Part shown: positions 14,179-20,534 of the stretch, piece after piece
How positions within the stretch are numbered: position 1 is the first letter of the stretch
Layout of the letters: every line of letters begins with the position of its first letter
NCBI GenBank assembly: GCA_964467615.1
Contig: CAYXRK010000084.1
Span: 1 to 20,534, forward strand
Reading direction: 5' to 3'
Length of the DNA stretch: 20,534 bases
Origin: CAYXRK01 sp964467615
GTDB taxonomy: Bacteria; Hydrogenedentota; Hydrogenedentia; Hydrogenedentales; GCA-2746185
Translations under genes and position numbers: made by a program
Notes under the pieces: generated by a model
Told to the model about the DNA's origin: nothing
The model's input: only the letters and a program-made list of their open reading frames with translations
The model's database searches: none

Positions 14179-14625
14179 ATGCGCAAACGATTCGTCAGCA
14201 TCGCGGCGGCGTGCGGGCTCGTGCTAGTGGCCGGCTGCGCCACCGTGCCGCAACGGCCCCAAATCACGGACGCCGGGATTCAGCCCGCCGAACTCGTCCC
14301 CGGCGATTCCGCGCTCATTACCGTCGCGTTCAAGGACCGATTTCGGCTCGTGCGCAGCGTCAAGGGTGTTGTGGTCGAAGACCCGACAATCGAGTTTGCG
14401 CTCAAGGACGACGGCGTCGCTCCTGACGCGCGGGCCGACGACGGCATCTGGTCGCTGCAAGTCGATGTCCCGTTCAACGCGCCACCGGGCGGCTTTCAAC
14501 TCGATCTCAGGGCCTACGATTCGCAAGGCAACGTCATCGTCGTGCCCGACGTGAACGGCGAGGCCCAGCCCCTCCAAGCCTCCGTCACGTTGGCCATTCG
14601 TATTCCCAGCGCTGCCGCCCCTTAA
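14179..14625 (+). CDS. Small lipoprotein with a beta-sandwich-like domain
   Basis: A 148-residue predicted lipoprotein. The signal (RKRFVSIAAACGLVLVAGC) has lipobox VAGC with Cys20. The mature part looks like one all-beta domain: alternating hydrophobic strands, then ALKDDGVAPDARADDGIWSL, a pattern of Asp/Gly-rich loops seen in secreted immunoglobulin-like or calcium-binding repeat domains, followed by FQLDLRAYDSQGNVI. ATG 14179 is chosen because it opens the signal peptide. TATTCT at 14166-14171 lies only 7 bases before it and the GAGG is too close to act as a ribosome binding site, again suggesting a leaderless start. It ends 6 bases before the sulfatase-like gene, so they form an operon. 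Function unknown. Confidence 0.85.
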   Translation: MRKRFVSIAAACGLVLVAGCATVPQRPQITDAGIQPAELVPGDSALITVAFKDRFRLVRSVKGVVVEDPTIEFALKDDGVAPDARADDGIWSLQVDVPFNAPPGGFQLDLRAYDSQGNVIVVPDVNGEAQPLQASVTLAIRIPSAAAP

Positions 14626-14631
14626 AGCGTG

Positions 14632-15888
14632 ATGTTTCCAGTTCTTCTTGCGGTTGTGCTGGCCGCGCCGAACATCGTCGTTATTTCCGCCGACACGCTC
14701 CGCGCCGATCATCTCGGGTGTTACGGCTATCCGCTAGCCACGTCCCCAAACATCGACGCGCTTGCCGCCCAATCGCTGGTGTTCGAAGACGTAGTCTGCG
14801 AAGTCCCACTCACCGCGCCGTCCTTCTGTTCGATGTGGACCTCGCGCTTCCCCCGCCTCATCGGCGTGACGCGCAACGGTATGCGCCTTGCCGAAGAGGT
14901 GCCGCTGACCGCGGAGGTCTTCGACGCGGCCGGTTACTTCACCGTGTGCGTCCAGAGCAACTGGACGCTCAAGGCCAAACTTTCCGGCCTCGAGCGCGGG
15001 TTCGATCTCTACGAGGACGACTTCCACCAGAAACGATGGGGGTTTATCAAAGCCGAGCGCACTGCGGACGAAGTGACGAATACGGCCATCGAATCTCTCG
15101 CCAAGTGGGACCGCGAGCAACCCCTCTTCGCGTGGATTCATTACTCCGATCCCCACGCGCCCTACAAGGCGCACGATGAATTCGACCTCCACGAGGACCA
15201 GCCGAGGGATCGCTCGCGGGGCGCTAAGGTCAGGCGCGGGTACGACTCCGAGATCGCGTTCATGGACGCGCAAATTGCCGCGCTGCTCGCGGCCCTGCCC
15301 TCGGAGGACACCTTCATCGTCTTCGTCGCGGACCACGGCGAAAGCCTTTGGGATCACGGCTACCTTGGTCACGGACGCCGTATTTACCAAGACAATCTCC
15401 ACATCCCGTTCCTCGTCCACGGACCGGGTATAGCGCCGGGGCGCTCCTCCTCGCCTGCGCGCGGCATCGATGTCGGACCGACAGTGCTCGCGCTCGCCGG
15501 ATTGGAACCCATGCCCGGCGCGTTGGGTGTGTCGCTCGTCAACGGGCCCCCCGCATCGGACCGCGTGCGCGTGATCGAGACCTACGGCGGCGCAGTGCTC
15601 AAAGTCCCAGGCGTCAAAGAGATGATGACCGACGCGGGCCCGCAACGTCAGGCGGTGCTTCTCGAAGGATGGAAACTCATCCTCGCCGGCCGCGACGTGG
15701 AACTTTTCCATCTCCCAGACGACCCCGCCGAACGCACCAACCTCGCGCTCGAACAACCGGATCGCGTTAGGCAACTTCGCGCGTTGATCGAAGAATGGGA
15801 CCGAGCAACCGCCTCAATGACCGGCCAGCAAGCCGAACTCAACGACGCTGACCGCGAGGCCCTCAAGAGCCTCGGCTACATCCAGTAG
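14632..15888 (+). CDS. Sulfatase-like hydrolase (alkaline phosphatase superfamily) without the formylglycine cysteine
   Basis: A 418-residue member of the sulfatase family. Metal-site motifs are intact: ISADTLRADHLGCYGYP (Asp21 in the first strand), WIHYSDPHAPY, and FVADHGESLWDHGYLGHG (Asp234-His235). The usual C/S-x-P-S-R nucleophile signature is replaced by PLTAPSFCSMW, which puts Thr61 where cysteine or serine is modified to formylglycine, and Phe for the Arg/His two after the Pro-Ser. It may therefore be a Thr-dependent phosphatase/phosphodiesterase or a transferase-like relative, not a true sulfatase. The N-terminal hydrophobic stretch (FPVLLAVVLAA) is short and runs straight into the first core strand, so it is a doubtful signal peptide. 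GTG 14629 is an alternative start. The stop codon TAG lies inside a palindromic repeat. Confidence 0.88.
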   Translation: MFPVLLAVVLAAPNIVVISADTLRADHLGCYGYPLATSPNIDALAAQSLVFEDVVCEVPLTAPSFCSMWTSRFPRLIGVTRNGMRLAEEVPLTAEVFDAAGYFTVCVQSNWTLKAKLSGLERGFDLYEDDFHQKRWGFIKAERTADEVTNTAIESLAKWDREQPLFAWIHYSDPHAPYKAHDEFDLHEDQPRDRSRGAKVRRGYDSEIAFMDAQIAALLAALPSEDTFIVFVADHGESLWDHGYLGHGRRIYQDNLHIPFLVHGPGIAPGRSSSPARGIDVGPTVLALAGLEPMPGALGVSLVNGPPASDRVRVIETYGGAVLKVPGVKEMMTDAGPQRQAVLLEGWKLILAGRDVELFHLPDDPAERTNLALEQPDRVRQLRALIEEWDRATASMTGQQAELNDADREALKSLGYIQ

Positions 15889-15964
15889 CATGGGCTTCTA
15901 GCCCATGCGATTGGGCGAAAGCGATCGCTACTCGCCGGGAAGCATGGGCTGGAAGCCCATGCTA
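15886..15964. repeat. Pair of inverted palindromic repeats (REPIN-like)
   Basis: Copy 2: GCATGGGCT (15888-15896) and AGCCCATGC (15900-15908). Copy 3, in opposite orientation: GCATGGGCT (15942-15950) and AGCCCATGC (15954-15962), followed by TAC. The two face each other across 33 bases, the arrangement of a REPIN (two REP sequences as an inverted pair). Outer flanks are also mirrored (TAGCAT on the left, ATGCTA on the right). The element fills nearly the whole 86-base gap between the convergent sulfatase-like and peptidase genes, and its left end supplies the sulfatase stop codon. Confidence 0.9.
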
Positions 15965-15974
15965 CTTTGAAGAC

Positions 15975-17033
15975 TCACGCCCCGCTTTGAACACGCGCGG
16001 TCGTCAGCAGCGGCACCGGATCTACAGCCTTACCTCCCCGGTGCACTTCGAGGTGCAGGTGCGGGCCCGTCGCAAACCCCGTGCTGCCGCTCAAGGCCAG
16101 AGCCGTATCGCGCGACACCTTCTCGCCAGGTGACACAAGCACGCGCGAGTTGTGCCCGTAGATCGATTCAGTCCCATCGTCGTGCCGGACGACAACTACG
16201 TTCCCCAACCCGCCGCGCCATCCGGTTTCGACAACTCTTCCTGACGCTATCGGAAATACGCGTGTGCCGAGTTTCACCGCGAGGTCGATACCGTCATGGT
16301 GTTCATGCCCGCCCTTAATCGGGTTCGTGCGCCCGCCGAACTCCGAAGTCAGCCGCGCCGGGCCGTCCAGCACCGCCCGCCAAGGACTAGGCGGAAGGGA
16401 ATCCAAGAACGATGTAAACGCCGCGTCCGGATTGTTGCGAAGCAGGTCCGTTTGAATCGCTTCTGGCGCCGCAATCGATTTCGCTTCGACCTCCCGCACT
16501 TCAGATTCATTTGCCCTATCACTACGATCCGAACCGGTCGCGACACCATTGTCATTCCGAAGGCGGGAATCCAGAAGCTCCTTCTCGTGCTCGCCATTTG
16601 ACGAATTCGACCCCACAAACCCGTGCAGTCCAGCCGGCAACATCGCTCGCCCCGCGGTCCCTTCAACTATGGACGCATTGGAAGTCTGATGTTCCGGTTC
16701 TAGTTCCACGTCTCCCGAATGTTCCGCGATCTTCGCGCGTAATCGAGAGAGATCGATCCGCTGTCCGGGGAAAATTTTATCGGGATCATCGAGCGCGTTC
16801 GCGTCAGCCACATCCCGAACGCGCGAATACAATTCGCGCGTCGACAGCGGCGCGCCCTCTCTGCGCAATTCGTTCAGCACCACCTGCGACAGAGTATCGC
16901 CACGCCGGACGACGTACTCGCTCCGCGCACCGGCCAGCGACTGGGCAAAGTCGCCCGTCGAGTCGGTGCGGGACGACGGGAAAATCGGCGCCGCTCCGGC
17001 TCGCGTTCCGTTCTCGACAGCCTCGATACGCAC
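15975..17033 (-). CDS. LysM + M23 peptidase without Sec signal; candidate flagellar wall-opening enzyme
   Basis: A 352-residue peptidoglycan endopeptidase. LysM (about residues 39-95, YVVRRGDTLSQ to IFPGQRIDLS) binds the wall. A disordered linker (about 96-200) includes a repeat-derived segment. The C-terminal M23/LytM domain (about 225-345) has all zinc and catalytic residues: His245 and Asp249 (HHDGIDL), His293 (YGH), His324 and His326 (GPHLHLEV). The N-terminus (MRIEAVENGTRAGAAPIF) is polar and cannot be a Sec signal, so secretion must use another route; flagellar type III export is an obvious option. GTG 17033 is preceded by an AGGGGG-type site. A sigma-54-type promoter lies 43-57 bases upstream. 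With FlgJ lacking its muramidase domain, this enzyme is the best candidate in the window for opening the wall to the rod. That role is inference. Confidence 0.9.
   Translation of the reverse strand: MRIEAVENGTRAGAAPIFPSSRTDSTGDFAQSLAGARSEYVVRRGDTLSQVVLNELRREGAPLSTRELYSRVRDVADANALDDPDKIFPGQRIDLSRLRAKIAEHSGDVELEPEHQTSNASIVEGTAGRAMLPAGLHGFVGSNSSNGEHEKELLDSRLRNDNGVATGSDRSDRANESEVREVEAKSIAAPEAIQTDLLRNNPDAAFTSFLDSLPPSPWRAVLDGPARLTSEFGGRTNPIKGGHEHHDGIDLAVKLGTRVFPIASGRVVETGWRGGLGNVVVVRHDDGTESIYGHNSRVLVSPGEKVSRDTALALSGSTGFATGPHLHLEVHRGGKAVDPVPLLTTARVQSGA
16548..16583. repeat. Dispersed repeat inside the peptidase linker
   Basis: GTCATTCCGAAGGCGGGAAT at 16551-16570 with the following CCAGAAGC resembles the widespread palindromic repeat whose two translations read VIPAKAGIQ and LDSRLRGNDG. 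Here the minus strand gives ELLDSRLRNDNG (residues 151-162 of the peptidase), and one plus frame reads VIPKAGIQK. The insertion kept the frame open. Confidence 0.75.
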
Positions 17034-17075
17034 ACGCCCCCCTGGACGAGTTCGCCCCTTTTCCTACCGATCCCA

Positions 17076-17090
17076 GCAAACCGAATGCCA
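17076..17090 (-). promoter_or_regulatory. Sigma-54 (-24/-12) promoter for the M23 peptidase gene
   Basis: On the minus strand TGGCATTCGGTTTGC has GG at -24, GC at -12 and exactly 10 bases between, matching TGGCAYN-N4-TTGC. Transcription would start near 17065 and reach the GTG at 17033 after a leader of about 30 bases. It is the same class of site as at 2979-2993 before flgF, and I found no other good match in the intergenic regions. Confidence 0.6.
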
Positions 17091-17213
17091 CCCCTTAACC
17101 CCAAGCAAAATAAGGCCGGATTTACCAAACCTGACCCAAAGCCACGGCAGATGATGCCCAACTGCGGAGGAATTGGCCGGGTTGCCGGACGGCCTGGTAA
17201 CCCGAAACTCCAC

Positions 17214-17243
17214 TTTACAGTATATCGGGGACAGGTGTAGTCT
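17214..17243 (+). promoter_or_regulatory. Weak sigma-70-type promoter for the DUF1800 gene
   Basis: TTTACA (17214-17219, five of six to -35) and TAGTCT (17238-17243, three of six to -10) with an 18-base spacer lie about 50 bases before the start at 17296. The gap 17034-17295 between the divergent peptidase and DUF1800 genes holds no gene. Confidence 0.3.
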
Positions 17244-17295
17244 CGCTCTGTTCGTTCTGCTCGCTGAAGTCCACTGCTCGAAGGAGGCGGCTCCA

Positions 17296-19305
17296 ATGTT
17301 CGACTCCACCCACACTGCGCTCGACTGGCCCTCGTTGTCCGCACGAATGCTTCTAGCGTCGCGGAGAACTATTCGGATGGCCATCCTTTTCATACCTATC
17401 GTCTTGCTCGAGGTCGTCGCGCTGGCCCAGGAAGGCCCCGCCGAAAACAGCGTGTGGACCGGCCTCGCCGAGGGCCCTGGTCCCGCTGAATGGATTGCCG
17501 ACCTCGCGCCTGTCACCCCAGAAGATTGGAACTACGCGCGCGCGGGCCACTTGCTCGAGCGCGCCGGCTTCGGCGGGACACCCGACGAGATCGCCGCCCT
17601 CGTCGCGATGCGTCCGCGCGACGCCGTCCACCAAATCGTCCGCTACCAACTCGTCGACCAACCCGACCTGCCGCCGTTCCAAGAAACCGGAATTTATCCG
17701 TCGCCGGAATGGGGCCGTGACGCGATGGTGCAGACCTTCTCGGCGATCCTCTACGGCACGCTCGACAAGCTCCCGCCCGAGCGCCGCGCCGCGATGATGG
17801 ACGATGCGCGAATCGGACTTACGGCTGAAGACAAGCGAATCGGGTTGACGGACAAACAGGCCGTCGTCGACAAGTTTTATTTTTGGCGTAACGTCAACAC
17901 ACTCGAGATGGTCCGCGCGGAAACGTGGCTCGCCGATCGCGCGCTCAAGTCCAAGCGGCCACTCGAAGACAAGCTCGTGCTGTTCTGGCATGACCACTTC
18001 GCCACCAGCGACGAAAAGATCCGCGACTACCGCAAAATGCTTGCGCAGTTCGCGATGCTTCGCGAGCACGCCAACGGAAACCTGCGCGACCTGCTCATCG
18101 GCATCGCCAAAGACCCCGCGATGCTCGTCTACTTGGACAACCGCGAGAACTTCAAGGGCCATCCCAACGAAAACTTTGGCCGCGAAATCCTCGAACTGTT
18201 CTCGCTCGGCGTCGGCAACTACACCGAGACCGACATCAAGGAAGCCGCCCGCGCGTTCACCGGCTGGACGCTCGACAAGAACGGGAACGAGTTCGTGGAT
18301 CGGCCCGATCTGCACGACGACGGCGAAAAAACGGTGTTCGGCCGCACCGGAAACTTCAACGGCGAGGACATCGTCGATATCATTCTCGAACAGCCGGCGG
18401 CCGCCCGCTACATCAGCGGAAAACTGTACCGATATTTCGTGCGCGAGGAACTCTCCGACGAACTAAACGACGAACTTGCGCAGGTGCTCCGCGATTCGAG
18501 CTACGAAATCGCCCCCTTCCTGGAGCGGGTCTTCCTCGCGCGCGATTTCTACAGCCCCGCTTCGTTCGCCACGCAAATCAAAGGCCCCGTCCAACTCGTC
18601 ATCTCGACATACAAGAAGCTCGGCCTCATCGAAGCGCCCGCCTTCCCCAACTTCGCCCGCCTAACCGCCGGCCTTGGCGAGCATCTTTTCTACCCGCCAA
18701 ACGTCTCCGGTTGGGACGGCGACCGCGCGTGGATCAATCCCTCGACCATCTTCCAGCGCCAAAACGTCGCGCGCTACATCCTCTTCCCCGAAGAGGTACC
18801 CGTCATCGAGAACGCCCGCCTCGAAGGCAGCCGCCGGCTCTCCGGCGACTTCATCCACGAACAATTTGTCGCGTGGGCGGCGAAAGGCGACTACACAAGC
18901 TTCCCTGCCGGCGGCGGCGAAATGATGGGCGGCCAAATGATGGGCGCCAGCACCGCCGAGGTATCGAAACTATCCAAGGAGGACTTCAATCTCTTCCGCG
19001 GCGTCTTCAATGCCGCAGTGCACGCCTTTCAGGTCGTACCTGATCCGGCGAGAAAGACCGCCGCGATCGATCTCGCGTCGATGATCCAAGGCGCGCGCCT
19101 GACCGACGCGCACTCCGCCGTCGAATACCTCCTCACGCGCTTCCTGCGCGTGCCCGTGTCCGCCGATCGCCAAGCGGAATTGGACAAATTCCTCGTTTCG
19201 CTGAACGGCGGCGACGATCTCGATTTCACTTCGCGCGATCTCGAAACGCATCTGCGTGAAGTCCTCCACCTCATCATGAGTCTTCCCGAATACCAACTCG
19301 CCTAA
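17296..19305 (+). CDS. DUF1800 family exported protein
   Basis: A 669-residue exported protein of unknown biochemical function. ATG 17296 has a perfect AAGGAGG (17281-17287) 8 bases upstream. A long N-terminal segment precedes a hydrophobic signal (MAILFIPIVLLEVVALAQ, about residues 29-46) with likely cleavage after ALA, so the signal has an unusually long n-region. DUF1800 landmarks: HLLERAGFGGTPDEIAALV near the mature start, KLVLFWHDHFATS, HPNENFGREILELFSLGVGN, EAARAFTGWTL, and FYPPNVSGWDGDRAWINPST. Methionine/glycine-rich GGGEMMGGQMMGAS is a local low-complexity stretch. It is followed 16 bases later by DUF1501, the usual partner; such pairs are abundant in Planctomycetota and Verrucomicrobiota-like genomes. 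Confidence 0.93.
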   Translation: MFDSTHTALDWPSLSARMLLASRRTIRMAILFIPIVLLEVVALAQEGPAENSVWTGLAEGPGPAEWIADLAPVTPEDWNYARAGHLLERAGFGGTPDEIAALVAMRPRDAVHQIVRYQLVDQPDLPPFQETGIYPSPEWGRDAMVQTFSAILYGTLDKLPPERRAAMMDDARIGLTAEDKRIGLTDKQAVVDKFYFWRNVNTLEMVRAETWLADRALKSKRPLEDKLVLFWHDHFATSDEKIRDYRKMLAQFAMLREHANGNLRDLLIGIAKDPAMLVYLDNRENFKGHPNENFGREILELFSLGVGNYTETDIKEAARAFTGWTLDKNGNEFVDRPDLHDDGEKTVFGRTGNFNGEDIVDIILEQPAAARYISGKLYRYFVREELSDELNDELAQVLRDSSYEIAPFLERVFLARDFYSPASFATQIKGPVQLVISTYKKLGLIEAPAFPNFARLTAGLGEHLFYPPNVSGWDGDRAWINPSTIFQRQNVARYILFPEEVPVIENARLEGSRRLSGDFIHEQFVAWAAKGDYTSFPAGGGEMMGGQMMGASTAEVSKLSKEDFNLFRGVFNAAVHAFQVVPDPARKTAAIDLASMIQGARLTDAHSAVEYLLTRFLRVPVSADRQAELDKFLVSLNGGDDLDFTSRDLETHLREVLHLIMSLPEYQLA

Positions 19306-19321
19306 CGCTAGGAGACGCCCC

Positions 19322-20534
19322 ATGGCCCACGTTCGCTGTTCCCACTGCACCTCGTCTCGCCGCGAATTCCTCCGCACGGGACTCTTCGGCCTCGGAATCG
19401 GCGCGGCCCTCCCCTCCGTCTTTAGCCACACCTCCATCGCAATGGCCGCCGAGGCTTTTCAAACCGGCGCCGAAGCCCACCCCGAGCGCATCCTCGTCGT
19501 CGTCGAACTCGCCGGCGGAAACGACGGCCTCGACACGGTCATCCCCTGGAGCGACGACGGCTACCAACGCGCACGCCCCGCCCTCGGCCACAAGCAAGGC
19601 GACTTCCTCCCGATCGACGACCGCTTCGGCCTCCATCCATCGCTCGGCGGCCTCAAGACGATCTGGGACGAAGGCCTCGTCTCGATCGTCCACGGCTGCG
19701 GCTACCCAAACCCGAACCGAAGCCACTTCTCCTCGATGGAATACTGGCACACCGCCATGCCCTACGAGGCCTCGAACACCGGCTGGCTTGGCCGCCTCGC
19801 GGACGACCTCTGGACGGACCCCAAGCCCAACACCATCGTCAACATCTCGGCGCAGCAATCGCTCGCCGTCCAGGCCCAGCATCACGCGCCCGTCGTCTTC
19901 AACAACCCCGACGAATTCGTCCGCGCCGGAGACAAACTCCAAGCCGACACCTACAAGGCCCTCGTAACCAACAAAGAATCCGGCAACGCCACGCTCGATT
20001 TCCTCTCCAGCATCTCGCGCGACGCGACCAGCAGCTCCCAACTCGTCCGCCAGGCGATCCGCGACTACGACACCCCTGTCGCCTACAGCAGTTCGCCCCT
20101 CGCCGCCGATCTGCGCAAAGTCGCTGCGCTCATTAACGGCGGCTTCCAGACCCGCATCTACTACGTCAGCCTCGGCGGGTTCGACACCCACGCCAGCCAA
20201 AACTCGGGCCGCTTCTACCTCCTCACCGGACTCGGCGAGGCCCTCAGCGCGTTCCACCACGACATGAAACGCATCGGCCGCGAAAAAGACGTCGCCCTCA
20301 TGATGTTCAGCGAATTCGGCCGCCGCGTCGAAGAAAACGCCAGCCTCGGCACCGACCACGGCACCGCAGGCCCCATGTTCGTCATGGGCGCGGGCGTCAA
20401 ACCCGGCCACTACGGCCAACACCCCAGCCTCACCGACCTCGACGAAAACGGCGACCTCAAAATGACCACCGACTTCCGCGGCATCTACGCCACCATGATG
20501 CAAGAATGGCTCGGCTCGACCCACACCGACGCCC
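19322..20534 (+). CDS. DUF1501 family protein, Tat-exported (3' end cut by the window)
   Basis: At least 404 residues; the frame is open to the window end, so the C-terminus is missing. The N-terminus has a twin-arginine signal (SRREFLRTGLFGLGIGAAL), suggesting export folded, perhaps with a metal centre. Family landmarks: LVVVELAGGNDGLDTVIPW, FGLHPSLGGL, VHGCGYPNPNRSHFSSMEYW, YYVSLGGFDTHASQ, and MFSEFGRRVEENASLGTDHG, which together resemble the alkaline phosphatase/sulfatase fold that DUF1501 belongs to. Conserved Asp/His residues in FDTH and TDHG are candidate metal ligands. AGGAG at 19310-19314 is a good ribosome binding site, and the gene starts 16 bases after DUF1800, so the two are one operon. 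Confidence 0.94.
   Translation, partial: MAHVRCSHCTSSRREFLRTGLFGLGIGAALPSVFSHTSIAMAAEAFQTGAEAHPERILVVVELAGGNDGLDTVIPWSDDGYQRARPALGHKQGDFLPIDDRFGLHPSLGGLKTIWDEGLVSIVHGCGYPNPNRSHFSSMEYWHTAMPYEASNTGWLGRLADDLWTDPKPNTIVNISAQQSLAVQAQHHAPVVFNNPDEFVRAGDKLQADTYKALVTNKESGNATLDFLSSISRDATSSSQLVRQAIRDYDTPVAYSSSPLAADLRKVAALINGGFQTRIYYVSLGGFDTHASQNSGRFYLLTGLGEALSAFHHDMKRIGREKDVALMMFSEFGRRVEENASLGTDHGTAGPMFVMGAGVKPGHYGQHPSLTDLDENGDLKMTTDFRGIYATMMQEWLGSTHTDA

Noticed and set aside
14734..15774. A 346-residue minus-strand frame opposite the sulfatase-like gene.
   Set aside because: The plus strand encodes unmistakable metal-site motifs; the minus frame is a compositional shadow.
13212..15962. The three GCATGGGCT palindromes as a CRISPR array.
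   Set aside because: Copies are too few, in mixed orientation and kilobases apart, with no regular spacers and no cas genes.
19274..20524. A 416-residue minus-strand frame opposite DUF1501.
   Set aside because: It is low-complexity Val/Gly/Ala/Asp sequence antisense to a gene with a Tat signal and family motifs.

Overview
The window is a chromosomal stretch of a GC-rich (roughly 60 percent), diderm, flagellated bacterium. Paired DUF1800/DUF1501 genes, a PQQ beta-propeller dehydrogenase, a sulfatase-like enzyme, DUF6599 and several dispersed palindromic repeats suggest a Planctomycetota/Verrucomicrobiota-like or Hydrogenedentota-like lineage. This is inference from gene content; there is no rRNA or marker gene to settle it. 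The first 51 bases are pure C and look like a contig-end artefact. The last gene runs off the right edge.

Layout. (1) 52-2587: a noncoding stretch, then a secreted PQQ-dependent dehydrogenase. (2) 2588-3285: a 698-bp gap with a possible folded RNA element and a near-perfect sigma-54 promoter. (3) 3286-7930: flgF, flgG, flgA, flgH, flgI and a short single-domain flgJ, i.e. distal rod, P ring, L ring, P-ring chaperone and rod-capping protein. (4) 7931-9863: an inverted repeat and a sigma-28-type promoter lead into a second flagellar group: a small EF-hand protein, flgN and flgL, with no flgK or flgM. (5) 9864-11476: a tiny lipoprotein and a DUF6599 lipoprotein ending in a strong intrinsic terminator. 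(6) 11526-13186: a disordered protein with its own promoter, then a secreted alpha/beta hydrolase. (7) 13187-15974: a class I methyltransferase (minus strand), a small lipoprotein and a sulfatase-like enzyme. Palindromic repeats sit in both convergent junctions. (8) 15975-17033: a minus-strand LysM + M23 peptidase with no Sec signal and a sigma-54-type promoter. (9) 17296-20534: a DUF1800 + DUF1501 pair.

How it fits together. The flagellar genes appear to be controlled in two tiers: sigma-54 for rod and rings, sigma-28 for the hook-filament junction genes. FlgJ has only the rod-binding domain, so the wall-opening enzyme must be another protein. The LysM-M23 peptidase is the best candidate, because it lacks a Sec signal, sits 8 kb from flgJ and has the same type of sigma-54 promoter. 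The EF-hand protein is the first gene of the sigma-28 unit, the place flgM holds in enterics, and raises the possibility of a calcium-responsive flagellar factor. These two are the most novel leads here. All promoter calls come from reading the sequence by eye, with no scoring.
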